DNA of 64,000 bases, taken from positions 930,001-994,000 of the forward strand of contig NC_007775.1 in the NCBI RefSeq assembly GCF_000013205.1, written 5' to 3'. Within the stretch, counting starts at the first letter, position 1. Every line of letters starts with the position of its first letter. This DNA comes from Synechococcus sp. JA-3-3Ab. Lineage in GTDB: Bacteria; Cyanobacteriota; Cyanobacteriia; Thermostichales; Thermostichaceae. Position numbers and translations under genes: made by a program. The notes under the pieces were generated by a model that saw only the letters and a program-made list of their open reading frames with translations, made no database searches and was not told where the DNA came from. This document shows positions 56,439-64,000 of the stretch, one piece after another.

Positions 56439-57383
56439 CTATTGGATGATCAGGCTCTCGCTCAGTTCCAGTTCCACCAGGGCGTTGGGCTGCAGCGTCA
56501 CCACCCGGTCGATGTTGGTACTACCTGCAGCAGCACCCGCCAGGCCGCCGGCCAGGATGGGCAAAAAGCCCCATCCCCCTGTGAGCACCCCCAAGGCCAA
56601 CCCGCCCGCCGCCCCATAGCCCGCCCCACGGGCGACGGTGGTGCCCACATCGGCGTTGCGATCCAACCCAACCGGGAGCAGTGCAGACTGGCCTCTAATG
56701 AGATAGGTAGAAGGGCCGATGGTGAGGCGGTTGGCCACAAAGCGGTTGCCGAGGATCTGTTTCCGCAGGTCGGCATTGTCTTCGCCACGACTGAGGGGAT
56801 CCCTGGGCCTGTAAACCGGCTCAAAGGTGCCCCACACCACACTCCCTGGCGGGATCACCACCTGGCCAAAGCGATCCAGCACTGGCTCGGAGACTTCCAG
56901 GTTGGCGCTGATGGCCTGGTAGGGCTGGAAGGTGATGGGTCGGTAGACCGTAAGAGGAATACGGGTGCCGGCAGGCAGCTCGCCCCGCGCGGCCCCAGCC
57001 AGGTTCCCCCCTGGGCTGAGGTCGGGCCGCCGTTGATAGGAGTAGGCTTCGCCTGGCGGAGCTGGTCCACCTGGGGCCGCTTGAACGGGCACCACCGGAA
57101 TTGGGGCCGGGCTCGGATCCCCCGGTGGGGGGAGGGGATCCCCCGTGAGGGGCATTTGCGGCACCTGAGGCACAGGCGGCAGGGCTTGCGGAGCCGTGGA
57201 GCCGGGCGGGTTGCTGAGCAGAGGCAGGGTAGGGACGGGATTTGGCTGAGGGGCTTGGGGCGTGAACTCGAACTGCTGGGCAGTGATGGGAGCGACCGCC
57301 GCAGCCCACAACACCCCACTCACCAGCCACCCAAAGCCAACCCTTTGCCACGACGGCAAAAACGGCTGCAACGCTGAGCTCAT
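56439..57383 (-). CDS. Secreted Pro-rich protein of unknown function
   Basis: A 314-residue protein. A signal peptide is visible (SWQRVGFGWLVSGVLWAAAV, cleavage near AVAPITAQQ). Residues 40-125 are very Pro-rich and disordered. The C-terminal half is folded, with YRPITFQPYQAISANLEVSE and GSVVWGTFEPVYRP. A Gly/Ala-rich stretch near 250-285 (GAGYGAAGGLALGVLTGGWG) looks like a glycine-zipper membrane segment. Relatives of such proteins in cyanobacteria sit near wall genes. I do not recognise a family. It is in a same-strand run with the SLH protein and DUF445. Confidence 0.75.
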   Translation of the reverse strand: MSSALQPFLPSWQRVGFGWLVSGVLWAAAVAPITAQQFEFTPQAPQPNPVPTLPLLSNPPGSTAPQALPPVPQVPQMPLTGDPLPPPGDPSPAPIPVVPVQAAPGGPAPPGEAYSYQRRPDLSPGGNLAGAARGELPAGTRIPLTVYRPITFQPYQAISANLEVSEPVLDRFGQVVIPPGSVVWGTFEPVYRPRDPLSRGEDNADLRKQILGNRFVANRLTIGPSTYLIRGQSALLPVGLDRNADVGTTVARGAGYGAAGGLALGVLTGGWGFLPILAGGLAGAAAGSTNIDRVVTLQPNALVELELSESLIIQ

Positions 57384-57513
57384 GGATCCCGTCCAGTCAC
57401 AACTGGCAGTAGCTTAGCATCCTGACCAGCTCGTGCCCACTAGATGTAGTATCTAGGGGCAACCCATTGGCCTTTAAAACACCACTAAAGCCTGTTCATG
57501 GGATCCCTCTTGC

Positions 57514-59073
57514 CTAAGAAGGGCTGGGAGATGGAGAAGGCAAAGGCTCCACTACAGGCTCTGGGGTGGGGGTAGGCGTTGCTGTTGCGGTCGGAGTCGC
57601 TTCCGGTGTGGGCGTGGGTGTGGGAGTCGGCGTGGGTGTTGGAGTGGGTGTGGGTGTTGGAGTAGGGGTGGGCGTTGGAGTGGGTGTGGGCTGGGCGGCC
57701 TGCACCTGGAAAGACCACTGCTGGATGGCGGTGTTGCCGCTGGTATCGGCAATTTGGACGGCAATCAAGGTCGGTCGATCGGTGGGCAGCGGCTCGGCTG
57801 GGGTGTAGGCGAAGCCGGTGCGGCTGAGCTGAGCTTGGGCGGTAACGTCCACGTTGTTCACCAGCAGGGTAAAGCTATTGAGGTCGATTCCCTGGTCATC
57901 TTGAAAGCGAGCGGAGATGGATGGGCGCGGGTTGTCGGTCACCGCTCCGTTGGGCGGCGCCAGGTCGCTGATGGTGGGGAAGGTGGTGTCGGTCACCCGA
58001 CCGATGCTGATGGTTTTGTCCGGCAATCGCACCAGGGTCACCAGCCCATTCCGCTCCAGACGGGCAAATACTGGCGCTTCCGAGGCCCGGTCTTGGCTGC
58101 GGAAGGTGTAGCTGCCCTCGTATTGGCCGGGGCGGGTTTCCTGCAGGGGCAGGTTGTAGGCAATGCCGGGAATGGAGAAAGACGCCTGCGCCCCTGGCGA
58201 TCCCAGCAAATACACCGTCAAGGTATCTCCCGGCTTGACGGATCCCAGCTCCTCGCGGGCAAAGAAAGTTCTCACCTCTGGGGCGGCGGGCAGCGTTTCC
58301 ACCAGCGGCTCCACGGGGATATCCGGCGTGGCCAGGGGCTCAGGCGTGGGGGGGACCTGAGCCAGAAGCTCGGTGCGGATCCCTGGCCCGGGGATGGCAG
58401 CTCCCACAGGCGGGTCTAGGCTGGGCACCCGGCCCACCTTGGCCAGCGCTTGGTAGGTGAGAGCCGCCACTTCCCCCCGCGTGGCCACCGCCTGGGCATT
58501 CAGTCGGGTGGGATCAGGGTAGAGCACCAACAGACCTTCTTGAACTGCTGTCGCGATGGGGGCGCGGGCAAAATTGGGAACCAAATTGGCATCGGTAAAG
58601 CCGGACAGAATGGCTTCAATTTGACCGGGATCCTCGAGGAGCCTGCCGTTGGTGGCGGCGCGGGTCAGAACGGTGATGGCCTGGGCGCGGGTGAGGACAT
58701 CGTTGGGACGGAAGGTGCCGTCGGGAAAGCCGGAAACCAACCCCGCTGCTGCCGCCGCGCCGATGGAGGGAGCTGCCCAACTGGGAATGGGATCGGCAAA
58801 GGGGCGCACAGGGACGTTGGTATCTAGCCCAAAAGCTTTGGTGACGATAACGGCAAACTGGGCCCGCGTAATCGACTCGTTGGGGCGAAAGGTGCCGTCT
58901 GGGAAGCCGCCGATGATCTGCCGCTCATTGAGCCCGGCGATGTACTGGGCGCCCCAGTAGGTGCTGATATCGGAAAGTTGCGCCCAAACGGGATCCGCAA
59001 CCAGCAACAAACTGCCCCAGCTCGCTATCACGGCTGCCGCCTTCCAACTTTGCCAAAGAGAAAACCCACGCAT
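57514..59073 (-). CDS. S-layer homology (SLH) domain protein with Thr-Pro repeat tail
   Basis: A 519-residue exported protein. The signal peptide is [23 protein letters not shown]. Three SLH modules follow ([40 protein letters not shown] and a third ending [12 protein letters not shown]), which attach proteins to peptidoglycan-linked polymers. The middle (about 270-450) has Ig-like beta domains. The C-terminus is a (TP)n run then Pro/Ser-rich residues. Cyanobacterial SLH proteins often are outer-membrane-linked. ATG at 59073 gives the signal peptide. The tail DNA is a repeat prone to slippage. Confidence 0.9.
   Translation of the reverse strand: MRGFSLWQSWKAAAVIASWGSLLLVADPVWAQLSDISTYWGAQYIAGLNERQIIGGFPDGTFRPNESITRAQFAVIVTKAFGLDTNVPVRPFADPIPSWAAPSIGAAAAAGLVSGFPDGTFRPNDVLTRAQAITVLTRAATNGRLLEDPGQIEAILSGFTDANLVPNFARAPIATAVQEGLLVLYPDPTRLNAQAVATRGEVAALTYQALAKVGRVPSLDPPVGAAIPGPGIRTELLAQVPPTPEPLATPDIPVEPLVETLPAAPEVRTFFAREELGSVKPGDTLTVYLLGSPGAQASFSIPGIAYNLPLQETRPGQYEGSYTFRSQDRASEAPVFARLERNGLVTLVRLPDKTISIGRVTDTTFPTISDLAPPNGAVTDNPRPSISARFQDDQGIDLNSFTLLVNNVDVTAQAQLSRTGFAYTPAEPLPTDRPTLIAVQIADTSGNTAIQQWSFQVQAAQPTPTPTPTPTPTPTPTPTPTPTPTPTPTPEATPTATATPTPTPEPVVEPLPSPSPSPS
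57605..57690 (-). repeat. Thr-Pro coding microsatellite in the SLH gene
   Basis: On the minus strand the segment is a run of ACN-CCN hexanucleotides coding for about 14 Thr-Pro pairs. The opposite strand is a GT-rich tract. Third positions vary, so it is not a pure repeat, but it could still expand or contract by slippage in multiples of six bases and keep frame. It would change the length of a flexible, possibly glycosylated linker. Confidence 0.75.
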
Positions 59074-59223
59074 CCCCTACAACTCCTCGCTACCTGCTAG
59101 AAAGGCTCTAAGAAAAGACATCGGCCCAAACAATCAACAATCGAAGAAGAGCCGGATGGAGTTACCCACTCCGTAACCCTAAACGAAAAAATCTCCTGAA
59201 AAGTTCTATCGGTTTCCGAAGTT

Positions 59224-60264
59224 TCACGGGGCGGGATTGGGGTAGCGCTGGTGCACCGCCTCAATTTCTGCCAGGATCGCAGGCGACAGCTCCACCTCGA
59301 GGCAACTGAGGTTTTCCTTGAGCTGGGCCAGGTTGGTGGCCCCGATGATGGTGCTGGTGACAAACCAACGGCTGCGCACAAAGGCCAAAGCCAACTGGGC
59401 AGGGGTCAGGCCGTGCTGGCGGGCAATGCGCACGTAGGCAGCCACGGCCTCTTCCACATTGGGCTTGCGGTAGCGCTGGCCAAAGCCCTCGAACAGGGCC
59501 AAACGGGATCCCGGCGGCTTGGCGCCCCCCAGGTATTTGCCCGTCAGCAGCCCAAAGGCCAGGGGGCTGTAGGCCAGCAGCCCTACCTGTTCGTGGCGAC
59601 AGACCTCCGCCAGCCCCATCTCAAAGGTGCGGTTGAGGAGGCTATAGGCGTTTTGAATCGAGACTACCCTGGGCAAGCCCAACTGCTCGGCCACGTGGCA
59701 GAACTCGCAGACTCCCCAAGGGGTTTCGTTGCTCAGGCCGATGTAGCGCACCAGGCCCTCCTGCACCAGTTCCGCCAGACCCTGCAGTTGCTCGGCAATG
59801 GGAACCGTGGGCCGCTCTTGAGAGGGATCGTAGGCCACACCCCCAAACAGGGGCACATAGCGATCCGGCCAGTGGATTTGGTAGAGGTCGATGTAGTCGG
59901 TTTTCAGGCGCTTGAGGCTGCCGGCCACCGCCTGTTTGAGGTTGTTGCGGCTAATCGAGAGAGACCCGCCGCGGATCCAGTGCCAGGGCCGCCCCGGGCC
60001 GGTGATCTTGGTGGCGATGACAAGGCGCTCCCGCGGCTGGTGCTGCAGCCACTCGCCGATGTAGCGTTCTGTGGCTCCCTGGGTTTCCGCCCGCGCCGGC
60101 ACCGGGTACATCTCCGCCGTATCGATGAAGTTGATCCCGTGTTCTACTGCGTAATCGAGCTGTTCCCAAGCCTCAGTCTGGGTATTCTGCTCACCAAACG
60201 TCATGGTGCCGAGGCAGATCTCCGAAACCTGCAGAGGACTGTGGCCAAGCTGGCGGTAGCGCAT
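59224..60264 (-). CDS. Aldo/keto reductase (Tas-like)
   Basis: A cytosolic NADPH-dependent oxidoreductase of 346 residues with the (beta/alpha)8 fold. It begins MRYRQLGHSPLQVSEICLGTMTFG and has NFIDTAEMYPVPARAETQGAT-type catalytic Asp-Tyr, KTDYIDLYQIHWPDRYVPLF, IGLSNETPWGVCEF and RSRWFVTSTIIGATNLAQL. The longer loops match the E. coli Tas group. Substrate is not known; some relatives reduce aldehydes from stress. It is 150 bases upstream of the SLH gene on the same strand. Confidence 0.9.
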   Translation of the reverse strand: MRYRQLGHSPLQVSEICLGTMTFGEQNTQTEAWEQLDYAVEHGINFIDTAEMYPVPARAETQGATERYIGEWLQHQPRERLVIATKITGPGRPWHWIRGGSLSISRNNLKQAVAGSLKRLKTDYIDLYQIHWPDRYVPLFGGVAYDPSQERPTVPIAEQLQGLAELVQEGLVRYIGLSNETPWGVCEFCHVAEQLGLPRVVSIQNAYSLLNRTFEMGLAEVCRHEQVGLLAYSPLAFGLLTGKYLGGAKPPGSRLALFEGFGQRYRKPNVEEAVAAYVRIARQHGLTPAQLALAFVRSRWFVTSTIIGATNLAQLKENLSCLEVELSPAILAEIEAVHQRYPNPAP

Positions 60265-60345
60265 GGGAACTTGCCGTCTCCAACCCTAAACAGCACACCA
60301 GTCCCCATTGTGCCCAAAACTTGCCAGCCCCTGGGATCCCTGCCC

Positions 60346-62151
60346 CTACTCTTGCTGCAGCACAGGCATGTACTCGCGGTAGATCTGGTTTAGGATTTCC
60401 AGGCCAATGCGGGTGCGACTGTCGGGGGGACGCAGCTCGATGGCTGCCCTTACTTGCAAGATGGTGCCCACCGGATAGGGCGAGCGCAGCTCCTCCCGCT
60501 TGCCCAAAAACACATCCGTGAAGTAGTCGATCAGCCGCCGTACCTGCGCCATGTCCTTGCGGGAGATCTCCATATCCAAAACGGTGGCCAATTTGGCTCG
60601 CATGGCTTGAAAGCTCTGTTGGCTGGTGTTGAGGGCCACCCGCTTGGCCAGGCTGTCTACCACAATTTGGCTGATCTTCTCCACATTTTGAGTCACGATC
60701 TCGCGGTGGCGGCCAGCAAAGCGCAGTTGCACTTCATCTAAAAATCGTTCGCGCTCCAGGATTTGGATGCCCTGCTGCTCTAGATCCACTCCGTAGCTTT
60801 GCAACTGCTTGTACTGATTCAAAACCCATTGGTTGTAGAACGAATCGGCCAAAACCCGCCAATAGCCAATGATCGTCGCCTCGGCAAAGGGGATGCTCAG
60901 CAAATAGGCCTCGCTGGTAATCTGGTGCAAATGTTCGGTCAGCTTGTCCCGCTCTTTTTCGTCCAAGTGGGAAGTGCGGGGCACCCAGACGGCTCCGTAC
61001 TCGCTTTTCACCTCCACCGGCAGGGATGTGAGGAGAGTGTCGAAAAATTGATGGAGGCTGAAAAGGAGAAACTTATTGGGATCCTGCAGGCGGTTGAGCA
61101 GCTCTTGTTTTTTCTCTTCTTGATATTGGGCTACCAGCTGCTGGGCCTCGGCGGCCTGGCTGCGCGCTGCCTCCACATCTTGCCGCAGCTTTTCGATCTC
61201 TTCTGCGCTCGGCACCTCGCCAGCAGCAGGCTCCCCCTCTCCACTGAAATAGCTGCCGCGCGGCCCTGGATCCCCAAGGCTTGCCAGCGGTTCGTCGCTG
61301 TCGTTGTCCAGCGTCAGCAGGTGAGAAAGAGCCTGCAGCCGAGCCCGTCGATTGGAAGAGTAGAGGGATCCCACTTCCACCGGATCCCGACTTTTCCAAC
61401 CGTCCAGTCCACCGATGCGATAGAGCGTGTAAAAATACTTGCTGAGCAGAATTGCCAACAGATGCTTGTTTTTGACCTCGTTGTACTCCAGGTAGGCCCG
61501 CAGACACAGTTGGAAAGCGATGTTGGGCAAGCTGCGACACACCCCTATGATGTGGGAGTACACCCTTTGCAGGTGCGGCCGAAAGCGGCGTGGGATCGCC
61601 TCGGGCCGCAGGCCGCGCAACAAGAACTCCGGCTGGCGTAGATCTTGAGGGGTGAAGTAAAAACTTTCTTGCCAAAGCAGCTCGTCCAGGTCGCGGGCAA
61701 AAATCGGCTTCAACTGATCGATGATCTGCTCGACAACCGCTTCGTTAAAAACCGGTATGATTTTTTCAATACGCAGTTCCTCGTAAATAGAATGCAGCCG
61801 CTTGCTGCGAAAGTCTTCGATCGAGATCAGCCCCTTCATGGTTCCAATCCGACCGTCGCTCAGCAGGAACTTATAGACAACTTCAGCAGTGGCGCCTGGG
61901 GAGAGAACGGGAGTTCCGGTCAAGTCGGGGCAAATTTGCAGGGGGCGCAGCAAGCGGCTGGTTTCACTGATGCTAAAGCAACTCCAAGCTGCCGGGTTGA
62001 GCACCACCGACGACAGGCCGGCCAGCAATTGCTTCTCGTCCAGATCCTCCAGCCGGATTTCTCCCCTGGGAGCTTGGCGGGGTGCCGCGGCTGAAGCCGC
62101 CTGCGAATCCCGAACGGACGGAGGAGATAACGGTAGAGGAGACGCGCTCAT
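60346..62151 (-). CDS. Large conserved cyanobacterial protein of unknown function
   Basis: A 601-residue soluble protein, start ATG at 62151. A disordered N-terminus (about 40 residues) precedes a mostly helical body with RLEDLDEKQLLAGLSSVVLN, FYFTPQDLRQPEFLLRGLRP, and RAYLEYNEVKNKHLLAILLS. A coiled coil lies near 295-345 (EEIEKLRQDVEAARSQAAEA) and the rest is helical again. I recognise no domain. The frame opens eight codons earlier from TTG, which I consider less likely. It stands alone, divergent from the response regulator gene. Confidence 0.85.
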   Translation of the reverse strand: MSASPLPLSPPSVRDSQAASAAAPRQAPRGEIRLEDLDEKQLLAGLSSVVLNPAAWSCFSISETSRLLRPLQICPDLTGTPVLSPGATAEVVYKFLLSDGRIGTMKGLISIEDFRSKRLHSIYEELRIEKIIPVFNEAVVEQIIDQLKPIFARDLDELLWQESFYFTPQDLRQPEFLLRGLRPEAIPRRFRPHLQRVYSHIIGVCRSLPNIAFQLCLRAYLEYNEVKNKHLLAILLSKYFYTLYRIGGLDGWKSRDPVEVGSLYSSNRRARLQALSHLLTLDNDSDEPLASLGDPGPRGSYFSGEGEPAAGEVPSAEEIEKLRQDVEAARSQAAEAQQLVAQYQEEKKQELLNRLQDPNKFLLFSLHQFFDTLLTSLPVEVKSEYGAVWVPRTSHLDEKERDKLTEHLHQITSEAYLLSIPFAEATIIGYWRVLADSFYNQWVLNQYKQLQSYGVDLEQQGIQILERERFLDEVQLRFAGRHREIVTQNVEKISQIVVDSLAKRVALNTSQQSFQAMRAKLATVLDMEISRKDMAQVRRLIDYFTDVFLGKREELRSPYPVGTILQVRAAIELRPPDSRTRIGLEILNQIYREYMPVLQQE

Positions 62152-62522
62152 GCAGCCAAGGCCGTTTAACCTCAAAGTTCACTCTAGACCGGCAAAGGAT
62201 GGATAAGATGTGATCCGTATCTCTTTGTCCAATGGAAGTCTCTAAAGCAGAATCTGCCCAAAAACCCCCCCGCTGTTATCTATTCCCACCAGTATCTTGA
62301 AACGGTCAGCTTTTGGGTAGCGTGCAACCACGGTTTTAGGGATCCACTAAGGGATACGCAACTTTAGCTCTGGGGGATGAGGTTGCTGAGGCTTTTCCGC
62401 TAACCGCCCTCCAAGCCGGTTTTTCTGCCGCAACTCCTGGGCTAGGATAAACGGTCTGCCTACCAGTACGGGCTAGAGTTGCGTTTTAATTCGGGTTGAT
62501 TCGGGATTGAGGTGCAGTGGTC
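62152..62522. promoter_or_regulatory. Divergent promoter region before the response-regulator phosphatase
   Basis: These 371 bases have no credible gene. They contain the promoters of two divergent genes. A possible -10 element (TAGGAT) with an upstream TTTTTC stretch lies at about 62445-62450. No operator or riboswitch was recognised. Confidence 0.35.
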
Positions 62523-63647
62523 ATGACGGCCATTTTGATTGTGGACGACGATCCCACGATTCGGCTGGTGTTGAAGCGATCCCTGGAGCGGCAGGGCTAC
62601 ACCGTCGAGATGGCCAGCGGTGGCTTGGAAGGGCTGGAGAAAGCTCATCTCCTAACCCCGGGGCTGATTATCTGTGACTGGATGATGCCGGATATGGATG
62701 GGCTGGAGGTCTGCCGGCGCATCAAGGCGGATCCCAAGTTTTCCACCACCTTCTTTATTTTGCTTACCGCTCGCACCGAAGTCGAAGACCGCATCCAGGG
62801 CCTGGATGCCGGGGCAGATGAGTTCCTCAGCAAGCCCATCGATCCCAATGAATTGCGGGCGCGGGTGCGGGCTGGGCTGCGCTTGCACCAGCTCAGCTAT
62901 GACCTGCAGCAGCAAACGGCCCGACTGCGGGCGGAGTTGGCCGAAGCAGCCAGCTATGTGCGTTCGCTTTTGCCCAAGCCGGCCGACTTCCCACCTCACC
63001 AAATAGCGATTGAGTGGTGCTTTTTGCCCTCCCAGGAGCTGGGGGGGGATTCGTTTAACTACCACTGGCTAGACGAGGATCACCTGGCCATCTACCTGCT
63101 AGATGTGTCAGGGCACGGGGTGGGATCCGCGTTGTTGTCGGTGTCGGTGATGAACCAGTTGCGTTCCCAGAGCCTGCCCGATACAGACCTGCGGCAGCCG
63201 GATGCGGTGTTGCGCGCCCTCAACCAATCCTTCCCAATGGGATCCCACCATGAAATGTACTTCACCCTTTGGTATGGGGTCTATCAGCCGGGATCTCGCT
63301 TGCTTTCTTTTGCCAGCGCTGGCCACCCCCCCGCTCTGTTGGTTGCGCAATCAGACCCCATCCCCCTAGAGCTGAAGACCCCCAATTTGCCGATTGGCAT
63401 TTTGCCCGATCAGGACTTTGCTAGGGACGAAGTCCGGATCCCGGCCAACAGTTGTCTCTACGTGTTCAGCGACGGGGTTTACGAAGTGTCCAGCTCGGAA
63501 GGGATCTGGGGGATAGAGAACTGGAAGTCCTTCCTAAGCAAGCATGCCTGCGTTGGCCTCGATCACGTTCTGCAGCACATTCAGTCTTTCCGCGGCAAGG
63601 CCGATCTTGAGGATGATTTTTCTCTGCTCCGTATTAGCTTTGGCTAG
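62523..63647 (+). CDS. Response regulator fused to PP2C-type (SpoIIE/RsbU) phosphatase
   Basis: A 374-residue signalling protein. The receiver domain has the acid pocket DDD (8-10), Asp52 in CDWMMPDMDG and Lys104 in FLSKPIDP. A short coiled coil (about 115-140) leads to a PP2C_SIG phosphatase with LGGDSFNYHWLDEDH, LLDVSGHGVGSALLS, SFASAGHPPALL and SDGVYEVSS (metal-binding Asp residues). It would dephosphorylate a STAS protein such as an RsbV-type antagonist when its receiver is phosphorylated. A STAS gene occurs at 37.6 kb, but no physical link exists. ATG at 62523 or GTG two codons upstream. Confidence 0.92.
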   Translation: MTAILIVDDDPTIRLVLKRSLERQGYTVEMASGGLEGLEKAHLLTPGLIICDWMMPDMDGLEVCRRIKADPKFSTTFFILLTARTEVEDRIQGLDAGADEFLSKPIDPNELRARVRAGLRLHQLSYDLQQQTARLRAELAEAASYVRSLLPKPADFPPHQIAIEWCFLPSQELGGDSFNYHWLDEDHLAIYLLDVSGHGVGSALLSVSVMNQLRSQSLPDTDLRQPDAVLRALNQSFPMGSHHEMYFTLWYGVYQPGSRLLSFASAGHPPALLVAQSDPIPLELKTPNLPIGILPDQDFARDEVRIPANSCLYVFSDGVYEVSSSEGIWGIENWKSFLSKHACVGLDHVLQHIQSFRGKADLEDDFSLLRISFG

Positions 63648-63658
63648 TGCAAGCCCGC

Positions 63659-63928
63659 TCAAGCTGAGCCGGGGGCTGCTCTCCGAAGCTCCTCCCACTG
63701 GCTAGGGGTAAAGGTACGGAGGGCTAGGGCGTGGAGACGGCCATCCTGAAGGTAGGGCTTCAAGGCCTCGTTCACCAGCCGGTGCTGTTTGATGAGGGGG
63801 AGGCCTTGGAATTGCTCAGCTACGACGACAGCCTGAAAATGGTTGCCATCGCCAACTGTATCTTCTACCTGCACCTTGGCTCCGGGCAGGGCAGCCTGTA
63901 TCAACGCCTCGATTTCCCGCGGATCCAT
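63659..63928 (-). CDS. BolA-family protein
   Basis: An 89-residue BolA protein. It begins MDPREIEALIQAALPGAKVQ and has DTVGDGNHFQAVVVAEQFQG and LIKQHRLVNEALKPYL. The conserved HRLV and the loop residues serve [2Fe-2S] binding together with a monothiol glutaredoxin (Grx4), in iron homeostasis. grxD often neighbours bolA in cyanobacteria but is not in the visible 72 bases upstream. It converges with the response regulator. Confidence 0.93.
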   Translation of the reverse strand: MDPREIEALIQAALPGAKVQVEDTVGDGNHFQAVVVAEQFQGLPLIKQHRLVNEALKPYLQDGRLHALALRTFTPSQWEELRRAAPGSA

Positions 63929-63960
63929 GCACCGTCTTCCTAGCTTCGGCTCAAGACAAC

Positions 63961-64000
63961 TTAGAGAAGCTCTCCCAATGCCTGCAGATGTTGAGTTCCT
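63961..64000 (-). CDS. Possible C-terminal end of a gene continuing past the right edge
   Basis: On the minus strand the last 40 bases read TQHLQALGELL and a stop (TAA, complement of 63961-63963). It would lie directly upstream of bolA in the same orientation. Too short to identify; a chance open frame is equally possible. Confidence 0.25.
   Translation of the reverse strand, partial: GTQHLQALGELL

Noticed and set aside
59251-60393. 380-codon plus-strand frame opposite the aldo/keto reductase
   Set aside because: His/Gln-rich translation typical of the complementary strand of a GC-rich gene; the reductase motifs are unmistakable.

Overview
The window looks like a piece of chromosome from a GC-rich cyanobacterium, most probably a hot-spring Synechococcus of the JA-3-3Ab / JA-2-3B'a type (inference). 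Cyanobacterial markers are Raf1, a Ycf51 protein, DUF3318 and DUF4278 proteins, ferredoxin-dependent sulfite reductase, a CruG-like carotenoid glycosyltransferase, an SLH-domain wall protein and a Ycf29-like regulator. The octamer GGGATCCC and its core GGATCC recur several times per kilobase in genes and spacers, a HIP1-like signature for this lineage. No rRNA, tRNA or CRISPR array was found.

Layout. 1-10.3 kb: the 5' part of raf1, a spacer with an IS200/IS605-type right end, a DUF4278 protein, a CPA2/RCK cation antiporter, an FG-GAP/UnbV protein, rpsT, a decayed tnpB, sulfiredoxin, a NarL-type regulator, then an ABC-2 permease translationally coupled to cobA, with cbiX next. 10.4-14.7 kb: an asparaginase followed by a lower-GC three-gene operon joined by two ATGA overlaps and built around a BREX (BrxD/DUF2791)-like ATPase. 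14.7-24.5 kb: DUF3318, YajQ, SDR, FHA, flippase, PBP2, HU, a cobalamin-type aminotransferase, a sigma-like protein and an SPOR-like membrane protein. 24.7-32.5 kb: a Tat-exported NMT1/THI5-like binding protein divergent from nadC-nadA-nadB, then gnd, a pentapeptide protein and larC. 32.7-39.2 kb: an SbmA/BacA-type ABC exporter, sir, a TPR protein, a STAS protein and the CruG-like enzyme.

39.2-41.75 kb is a decay zone. An intact Dam/DpnII-like adenine methyltransferase sits beside its broken small PD-(D/E)XK restriction enzyme, a decayed Uma2-like gene and a decayed IS630-type transposase. 41.75-53.3 kb: a glutamine amidotransferase, murD-ftsW, a dynamin-like GTPase broken by two frameshifts, ycf51, an alpha/beta hydrolase, a Crp/Fnr regulator, surE, hisH with an EVE protein, an internally deleted tnpB whose right end abuts grpE, and grpE. 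53.4-64 kb: a metallophosphoesterase, DUF445, a secreted Pro-rich protein and an SLH protein with a (TP)n tail, then an aldo/keto reductase, a large conserved protein, a response regulator fused to a PP2C phosphatase, and bolA.

How the genes work together. cobA, cbiX and sir give most of siroheme-dependent sulfite reduction. nadB, nadA and nadC are the whole aspartate-to-NaMN branch of NAD synthesis. murD, ftsW and PBP2 serve the cell wall. The most novel-looking system is the 11.4-14.4 kb BrxD-like operon, which pairs an active-looking ATPase with a probable P-loop-less partner and an unknown protein whose 5' end carries an in-frame stop. It may be a partly decayed defence or DNA-maintenance module.
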